Of a stretch of DNA of 64,000 nt, positions 55,914-64,000 are shown piece by piece. A model generated the notes under the pieces. It was not told the origin of the DNA, did not search any database, and saw nothing but the letters and a program-made list of their open reading frames with translations. The first letter of the stretch is position 1. Every line of letters begins with the position of its first letter. Made by a program: the position numbers and the translations under genes. The stretch lies in contig JAYKKI010000150.1 in the NCBI GenBank assembly GCA_039881145.1, positions 930,001-994,000 of the forward strand. Reading direction: 5' to 3'. This stretch comes from Druceiella hillmani (Eukaryota; Arthropoda; Insecta; Lepidoptera; Hepialidae).

Positions 55914-57500
55914 TGTGAAAATTAATTTGTGTTCTAAAATAATATTCCGGATGTACCGAGTGCCAGGCGCCACACACAAATCTACGCATCACACGGCTTT
56001 TGATGATTTTCTGCGAGCATTGCGAAGCAGGCCGCAGCTAGTTTATATTCGAACGTTGGTGTGTACAGATATGTGTTACGCAGTGCATTCTAGATTGTGA
56101 TAATTAAATTGTATATTAAAATAATATTCCGCATGTTCCGAATGCCAGGCGCCACACACAAATCTACGCAAATGCCGTGTGATTTGAAGGTTTTCTGCGA
56201 GCATTTTGAACCAGGCCGCAATTAGTTCATATTCGACCGTTGGTATGTACAGATATGTGTTACTGTGGAAAGGAAAAATCAAACGCGCAGACTGAGAACA
56301 CAGTGCATTCTAGGTTGTGACTAAAATAGTCACAACCTAGAATGCACTGTGTTGTGTGCACTAAAACCATATATAATAAAAACACAGTGTGAAAATTAAA
56401 TTGTGTTTTAAAATAATATTCCGGATGTTCCAAATGCCAGGCGCCTCACAAAAATCTACGCATCATGCGGCATTTGAAAATTTTCGGCAGGCATTGCGAA
56501 GCAGGCTTCAGCTAGTTTATATTCGACCGTTGTTGTGTACAGATATATGTTACTGTGGACAGAAAAATCGAACACGCAAGCTGAGAACATAGTGCAATCT
56601 GGATTGTGAGTGTTTTAAAAATCGTATATTAAATGTAACACAGTGTGCGACTTAATATGTGCTTTAAAACATGTTCGTGATATTTCGAGTGCCACCCGCC
56701 ACAAAGAAATCTACGAAACATGCGGCGTTTGAAGGTTTTCGGCGAGCATTGCGAAGTGCGCTGCAGCTAGTTTATATTGGACCGTCGGTGTGTACAGATA
56801 TGTGTTACTGTGCAAAGAAAAAAACAAACAGACAAGCTGTGAACACAGTGCATTCTGGATTGTGAGTGTTTTAAAAATCGTATATTTAATAAAACGCAGT
56901 GGGAGACCTAATTTATGCTTTAGAAAATGTTCGAGATATTTCCAGTGCCACCCGCCAAAAACAAATCTACCAACATGCTGCATTTGAAGGTCTTCGGCAA
57001 GCATTGCGAAGCGAGCCGCAGCTAGTTTAAATTCAACCGTTGGTCTGTACAGATTTATGTTACTGTACAAAGAAAAAATCAAATGCACAAGCTGAGAGCA
57101 TAATGCATTCCAGATTGTGATTGTTTTTAAAATCATACATTAAGAAAAACATAGTGTGAAAATTTATTTGTAATTTAAAATAATATTCCGGATGTTACGA
57201 GTGCTAGGCGCCACTCACAAATCTATGCATCACGCGGCATTTGAAGGGTTTCGGCGAGAATTGCAAAGCAGGCCGCAATTAGTTTAAATTCGAACGTTGG
57301 TGGTACAGATATGGGTTACTGTGGAAAGAAAAAATCAAACGCGCAAGCTGAGAACACAGTGCATTCCAGAGTGTGATTGTTTTCAAAATATTATATTTAA
57401 AAAAATACAGTTTGAAAATTAATTTGTGTTATTAAATAATATTCCGGATGTTCCGATTGCCATGCACCAAATACAAATCTACGCATCACGCGGCATTTGA
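55914..57500 (-). repeat. Satellite, subfamily B, - orientation
   Basis: Continuation of the array after the R1 element. The first about 1.0 kb is closely similar to 45,977-46,975 (offset 9,925), including a shared palindrome; after that the two stretches diverge to the ordinary level between monomers. Types with GGCGCC and CCCGCC cores alternate. Ends at GCATCACGCGGCATTTGA, where orientation flips. Confidence 0.92.
56297..56353. repeat. Perfect 27-bp palindrome within satellite, copy 2
   Basis: Arms 56,297-56,323 and 56,327-56,353 are perfect complements with an AAA spacer and contain the same TGCATTCTAGGTTGTGACTA core as 46,374-46,420. The longer perfect arms here suggest this is the less mutated copy. 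Confidence 0.93.
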
Positions 57501-59355
57501 ACTTTTTCTTAATATTACTTAATACATAATTTTTAAAACAACGTCAATCTAGAATGCACTGTGTTCTCTGTTTGCACGTTTGATTTTTTCTTTCCACAGT
57601 AACACATATATGTACACACCAACAGTCGAATATAAACTAGCTGCGGCCTGCTTCACAATGATCGCCGAAAACCTTAAAATGCCGCGTGATGCGTAGATTT
57701 GTATGTGGCGCCTGGAACTCGGCCCATCCGTGTTATTATTTTAAAACACAAATTAATTTTTACATCTAGAATGCCATGTGTAACACATATCTGTACACAC
57801 CAACGGTCGAATATAAACTAGCTGCAGCCTGCTTCGCAATGCTTGCCGAAGACCTTCAAATGCCGCGTGATGCGTAGATTTTTAAGTGGCGCCTGGCCCT
57901 CGGAACATCCGGAATAATATTTTAAAACCCAAAATAATTTTCACAATCTAGAGTGCACTGTGTAACACACGTCTGCATACACCGACAATCCGATATAAAC
58001 TAGCTTCAACGCACTCCGCAATGCTCGCCAAAAAACTTCAAACGCCGCATATTTTGTAGATTTGTTTATGGCCCGTTGCATTAGAAAGATATCGATCATT
58101 TTTTAAAGCACAAATTAATTCTCACACTGTGCTTTATTTAATTTAAGATATTAAAAACGATTACAATCTAGAATGCACTGTATTCTTAGCTTGCCCGTTT
58201 GATTTTTTCTTTCCACAGTAACACGTACCTGTACACACCAACGGTCGAATATAAACTAGCTGCGGCCTGCTTAGCAAGGCTCGCTGAAAACCTTCACATG
58301 CCCCATGATGCGAGGAATTGTGTGTGGCGCCTGGCACTCAGAACATTCGGAATATTATTTTAAATTACAAATGAATTTTCACATTAGTTTTTTTAATGTA
58401 TGATTTTAAAAACAATCACAATCTAGAATGCACTGTGTAACACACCACTGTGTACACCGACAGTCCAAAATACCCTAGCTGCAGCGCGCTTCGCAATGCC
58501 CGCCGAAAAACATCAACATTCCGCATGTTGGGTAGATTTGTTTGTGGCGGATGGCACGCTATATAACTCGAACATTTTTTAAATGCAAATTAAGTCTCAC
58601 ACTATGTTCTCAGCTTACACGTTCATTTTTTCTTTCCACCGTAACACATATCTGTACACACCAACGATAGAATATAAACTAGATGCGGCCCGCTTCGTAA
58701 TGCTTGCCGAATTTCTTCAAATGTCGCATGATGCGTAGATTTGTTTGTGGCGTCTTGCATTCGGAAAAAACGGAATATAATTTTAAAACACAAATTATTA
58801 ATCATACTGTGTTTATTTTAATATATGATTTTAAGGACGATCCCAATTTAGAATGAATTATGTAACACACGTCTGTAAACACCAACGGTCCAATATAAAT
58901 TAACTGCAGCGCGCTTTTCAATGCTCGCCGAAAATCTTCAAACGCCGCATGTTGGTTAGATTTGTTTGTGGTGAGTGCCATTCGAAATATTTCGAACATT
59001 TTTTATAACAAAAATTATATCTTACACTGTGTTTTATTTAATATATGATTTTAAAAACCATCACAATCTAGAATGCACTGTGTAACACACGTCTGTACAC
59101 AACGACGAGCCAATATAAACAAGCTGCTGCTCGCTTCGCAATTCTCGCCGCAAACCTTTACACGCCGCATGATGGGTAGATTTGTTTGTGGCGAGTGACA
59201 CTCGAAACATCTCGAACATTTTTAAAGCATAAATTAATTCTTACACTGTATTTTATTTAATATATGATTTTAAAAACAATCAATCTACAATGAGCCGTGT
59301 TCTCAGCTTGCGCGAGGAATTTTCTTCTTTTGCAGTAACACACATCTGTGCACAC
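57501..59355 (+). repeat. Satellite, subfamily B, inverted block (+ orientation)
   Basis: From ACTTTTTCTTAATATTACTT onward the monomers read on the + strand (TCTAGAATGCACTGTG, TTTCCACAGTAACACA, TATGTACACACCAAC, GAATATAAACTAGCTGCGG), although the flanking arrays read on the - strand. The block ends at TGTGCACACAAACTGCACAC, after which AACACAGTGTGAGAAATAAT is again reverse orientation. It holds about eight monomers, including both GGCGCC-type and CCCGCC-type units. Confidence 0.9.
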
Positions 59356-62300
59356 AAACTGCACACAAACACAGTGTGAGAAATAATTTATGATTTAAAA
59401 AATATTCGATATGTGTCCAACATGCGGCATTTGAAGGTTTCGGCGAGTGTTGTGAAGCGCGCTGCAGCTAGTTTACATCAAACCTTCGGTGTGTACAGAC
59501 GTGTGTTTCACAGTGCACCCTAGTTTGGGAAATTAATTTCTGTTTTAAAATAATATTCCGAGTGCGATGCGCTACATACAAATCTACGCATCACGCGGCA
59601 TTTGAAGCTTTTCGGCGAGCATTGCGAATCAGGCCGCAGCTAGTTTAAATTCGAACGTTGGTGTGTACAGATATGTGTTACTTTGGAAAGAAAAAATCAA
59701 ACGCGTAAGCTGAGAACACAGTAGATTCTTGACTGTGATTGTTTTCAAAATCATGTATTAAAAAAATCACAGTGTGAAAATTCATTTGTGTTATAAAATA
59801 ATACTCCAGATGTTCCGATTGACAGGAGGCACACACAAATCTACGCATCATTGGGCATTTGAAGGTTTTCAGCATTGCCAAGCGTACCGAAGCTAGTTTA
59901 TATTCGACTCTTGGTGTGTACAGATGTGTGTTACTGTGGAAAGAAAAAATCAAACCCGTAAGCTGAGAACATACTGCATTCTAGATTGTGATTGTTTTTA
60001 AAACCATATATTAAAAAAAACACCGTGTAAACATTTATTTGTGTTTTAAAATAATATACCGGATGTTCCGAGTGCCAGGCGCCACATACAAATCTACGCA
60101 TCTTGCTTCCTTTGACAGTTTACAGCGAGCATTCGAAACGGGCCGTAGATAGTTTATATTCGACTCTTGTTGTGTACAGATATGTGTTACTATGGAAAGA
60201 AAAAATCAAACGCGCAAGCTGAGAACACACTAGTTTGTGATTGTTTTAAAATCATGTATTAAAAAAATACAGTGTAAAAATTAATACATGTTTTAAAATA
60301 ATATTCCAGATGTTCCGAGTGCCAGGCGCCACTTAAAAATCTACACATCACGCGGCATTTGAAGGTCTTCGGCAAGCATTGCGAAGCAGGCTGCAACTAG
60401 TTTATATTCGGCCGTTGGTGTGTACAGATATGTGTTACTGTGGAAAGAAAAAAATGAACGCGCAAGCTGAGAACATAGTGCATACTGGATTGTGAGTGTT
60501 TTAAAAATCGTATATTAAACAAAACACAGTGTGAGACTTAATTTGTGTTTTAAAAAAATGTTCGAGTTATATCGAGTGCCATCCGTCACAAACAAATCTA
60601 CCCAACATGCGGAATTTGATGGTTTTCGGCGGGCATTGCAAAGCGAGCAGCAGCTAGTTTATATTGGCCCGTCGTTGTGTACAGACGTGTGTTACACAGT
60701 GCATTCTAGATTGTGATAGTTTTTAAAATCATATATTAAATAAAACACAGTGTAAGATATAATTTTTGTTATAAAAAATGTTCGAAATATTTCGAATGGC
60801 ACCCGCCACAAACAAATCTAACCAACATGCGGCGTTTGAAGATTTTCGGCGAGCATTGAAAAGCGCGCTGCAGTTAATTTATATTGGACCGTTGGTGTGT
60901 ACAGACGTGTGTTACATAATTTATTCTAAATTGGGATCGTCCTTAAAATCATATATTAAAATAAACACAGTATGATTAATGATTTGTGTTTTAAAATTAT
61001 ATTCCGTTTTTTCCGAATGCAAGACGCCACAAACAAATCTGCGCATCATGCGACATTTGAAGAAATTCGGCAAGCATTACGAAGCGGGCCCCATCTAGTT
61101 TATATTCTATCGTTGGTGTGTACAGATATGTGTTACTGTGGAAAAGAAAAATAAAAGTGCAATCTGAGAAAACAGTGCGTTCTGGATTGTGATTGTTTTC
61201 AAGATCATATATTGAGGAAACATAGTGTGAAAATTATTTTGTCTTTTAAAAAGTGTTAAAAGTTTTTATTTGCAACGAGTCACAACTCAATTTACGCATC
61301 GTGCGGCATTTGAAAGACAGCAAAACTCGCCGCAGTTATTTAATATTGGACAGTTTGTATGCTCAGATGTGTGTTACTGCAAAAGAAAAAAATTCCTCGC
61401 GCTAGCTGAGAACACGGCTCATTCTAGATTGATGGTTTCTAATATCATATATTAAATAAAATACAGTGTAAGAATTAATTTGCGCTTTAAAAAATGTTCG
61501 AGATGTTTCGAGTGCCACCCGCCATAAACAAATCTACCCAACATGCGGCGTTTGAAGATTTTCGGCGAGCATTGAGAAGCGCGTTACACCTAGTTTATAT
61601 AGCACCGTCAGTAAGTACAGACGTGACTTACATAGTGCATTCTTAAGCATGATTGTTTTTAAAATCATATATAAAAAAAACCCAATGTGAAAATTAATTG
61701 ATGTTTTAAAATAATATTCCGGTTGTTCCGAGCGCCACGCGCCACACACATTCTACGCATCATGGGGCATTTGAAAGTGTTCGGCGAGCATTGCGAAGCG
61801 GACCGCAGCTAGTTGATATTGGGCCGTTGGTGTGTACAGATATGTGTTACTCTGGAAAGAAAAAAACAAACGCGCACGCTGAAAACTCAGTGCATTCTGG
61901 ATTGGGAGTGTTACAAAAATCATATATTAAATAAAGCACAGAGTAAAAAATAATTTGTGCTTTTAAAAATCGAGTGCCACCCGCCATAAACAAATCTACC
62001 AAATATGCGGCGTTTGAAAGTTTTCGTCGAGCATTGCGAAGCGCGCTGCAGCTAGTTTATATTGGACCGTCGGTGTGCACAGACGTGTGTTACGCAATTC
62101 ATTCTACCATGTGATTGTGTTTAAATTCATGTATTAAAAAAAACACAGGTGAAAAGTAATTTGTGTTTTAAAATAATTTTCCGGAAGTTTTGGAATGCAA
62201 CACGCCATAAACAAATTTACGATTCATTCGGCATTTGAGCTTTTCGGCTAGCATTGCGAAACGGGCCACGGCTAGTTCATATTCGACCGTCGGTGTGTGC

Positions 62301-64000
62301 AGATATGTATTACTCTTGAAATATAAAATCTAACGCGCAAGCTCAGAACGCCTTGCATTCTAGACTGTGATTGTTTTAAAAATCATACATTAAATAAAAC
62401 ACAGTATGAAAATTAATTTTTGTATTAAAATAATGTTCCGGATGTTTTAGAGTGCAACACGCCACAAACAAATTTACACAACATGCAGCGTTTGAAGGTT
62501 TTCATCGCGCATTGCGAATCGCGCTGCAGCTAGTTCATAGACCGTCGGTGTGTACAGACGTGTTTTACACAGTGCAGTGTGAAAATTAATTTGTGTTTTT
62601 AAATGCGCCAAATACAAATCTACGCATCAAGCGGCATTTAAAGGTTTTTGCGAGCGTTGCGAAGCAGGCCGCAACTAGTTTAAATACGAACGTCGGTGTG
62701 TACAGATATGTGCTACTGTGGAAAGAAAAAATCAAACGCGCAAGCTGAGAACAAAGTGCATTCTAGATTGTGATTGTTTCAAAAAGCATATATTAAATAA
62801 ATGAATAAAACACAATGTGAAAATTAATTTGTGTTTTAAAATAATGTTCCGGATATTTTGGAGTGCTACCCGCCACAGACAAGTCTACCCATCATTCGGC
62901 GTTTGAAGTTTTTCGGCGAGCATGGCGAAATGCGTCGCAGCTAGTTTATATTAGACCGTCGGTGTATATAAACGTGTGTTACACAGTGCATTCTAGATTG
63001 AGATTGTTTTTGAAATCATATTGTAAATAAAAACACAGTGTGAAAATTAATTTGTGTTTTAAAATAATATTCCGGATGTTCCGAATGCATTGCGCCACAC
63101 ACATGTACGCATCATGCGGCATTTGAAGGTTTTCGGCGAGCGTTGCGAAGCGCGCCGCAGCTAGTTAATATTGGACTGTCATTAACACACATTAACACAC
63201 AGACGTGTGTTACACAGTGCATTTTAGGTTGTGAAAATTAGTTTGTACTTTAAACTAATTTTCCGGATATTGCGAGTGCAAGGCGCCAAACACAAATTTG
63301 AAGGTTTTCAGCGAGCGTTGCGAAACGCGCCGCAGGTAGTTAATATTGGACTGTCATTAACACACAGACGTGTGTTACACAGTGCATTTTAGGTTGTGAA
63401 AATTCGTTTGTACTTTAAACAAATATTCCAGATATTACGAGTGCAAGGCGCCAAACACAAATCTACACATCGTGCGGAATTTGAAGGTTTTCTGCGAGCA
63501 TTGAGAAGCGTTCCGCAGCTAATTTATATTCGACCGTTGTTGTCTACAGACGTATGTTACTGTGGAAAGAAAGAATCACACGCACAAGCTGAGAACACAG
63601 TGCATTCTGGATTATTATTGTTTTAAAAACCGAATATTAAATAGAACACACTGTAAAACCTATTTGTGTTTTAAAATAATATTTCGGAAATTCCTAGTGC
63701 CAGGCACCATACACAAATATACGGATCACGTGGCGTTTGAAGATTTTCGGCGAGCATTGCGAAGCGCGACGCAGCTAGTTTATATTGAACCGTCTGTGTG
63801 TACATAAGTTTCTTACACAGTAGATTCTAGACTGTGATTGTTTTCAAAGTCATATATCAAATAAAACACAGTGTAAAAATAAATTTGTATTTTGAAATAT
63901 TGGTCCGGGTGTTTTGGAGTACCACCCGCCACAAATAAATGCATTTGAAGGTTATCGGCGAGCATTGCGAAGCGCAACGCAACTAATTTATATTGGGCCG
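59356..64000 (-). repeat. Satellite, subfamily B, - orientation
   Basis: Tandem monomers continue to the window edge, with the two alternating types seen at 46-51 kb plus shortened units, for example 63,180-63,400, where a unit with TAACACACAGACGTGTGTTA is repeated about 180 bp later. No transposon insertion seen. The array runs beyond the window. Confidence 0.93.

Noticed and set aside
45977..64000. Recurring short open frames with RRFVCGAW- or FRVPGATHKSTHHAAF-like wording in satellite B
   Set aside because: Same reason: they mirror the monomer in both orientations, are interrupted at random and have no consistent start or length.
1..64000. tRNA, rRNA or other structured RNA genes
   Set aside because: No cloverleaf with A/B box pairs and no rRNA-like conserved stretch was seen by eye; a covariance-model scan could not be run.

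Overview
This is eukaryotic, almost certainly insect or other arthropod, repeat-rich heterochromatin. No host protein-coding gene, tRNA, rRNA or CRISPR array could be supported. Three things point to an arthropod: a Ty3/gypsy element with an errantivirus-type env, a Jockey-type LINE and an R1-clade LINE. I cannot assign an order or species.

Most of the window is one satellite superfamily with a monomer of about 220-250 bp. It occurs in several subfamilies that share the same order of sequence boxes: an AT-rich block, then AATGCACnGTGTTCTCAGC, then a TAACACACGTCTGTACACACC-like box, then CGCGCTTCGCAATGCTCGCCGAA, then GCGTAAATTTGTTTGTGGCGGGTTGC. Subfamily A (1-16,788) is homogeneous, organised in higher-order repeats and free of transposons. 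Subfamily B is more diverged and fills 17,833-18,651, 21,353-23,102, 36,484-41,060, 45,977-51,080 and 55,902-64,000. C (26,945-29,150) and D (41,060-43,498) are older-looking variants. Satellite monomers read in the + direction up to 43.5 kb and in the - direction after 45.9 kb, apart from one 1.85-kb inverted block at 57.5-59.35 kb.

The older satellite is broken up by transposons, all decayed. They are: a 5'-truncated Jockey-like LINE (18,652-21,352, - strand); a Ty3/gypsy gag-pol fragment (23,103-26,944, - strand); a small rearranged Jockey-like fragment (29,151-29,960, + strand); an errantivirus 3' part with integrase C-terminus, env and probable LTR (43,499-45,840, - strand); and a complete-ended but internally deleted R1-clade LINE (51,081-55,901, + strand). 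The R1 element is flanked by a 12-bp target-site duplication made of satellite sequence.

Between 30.5 and 35.8 kb lie non-satellite repeats. These are a ~475-bp foldback with ~215-bp arms, a 378-bp direct tandem pair, and a family of roughly 0.54-0.91-kb tandem repeats, several of whose units carry a C-rich or poly(C) tract. The remaining stretches (16,789-17,832, 29,961-30,470 and 35,830-36,483) are AT-rich or low-complexity sequence without recognisable genes.

The most interesting items are: the layering of young transposon-free higher-order satellite beside old transposon-riddled satellite; the R1-clade element inserted in the satellite, with its 3' end repeated at a second satellite locus; the seven X-box-like palindromes in that element's 5' UTR; and the palindromic junctions where satellite orientation changes.
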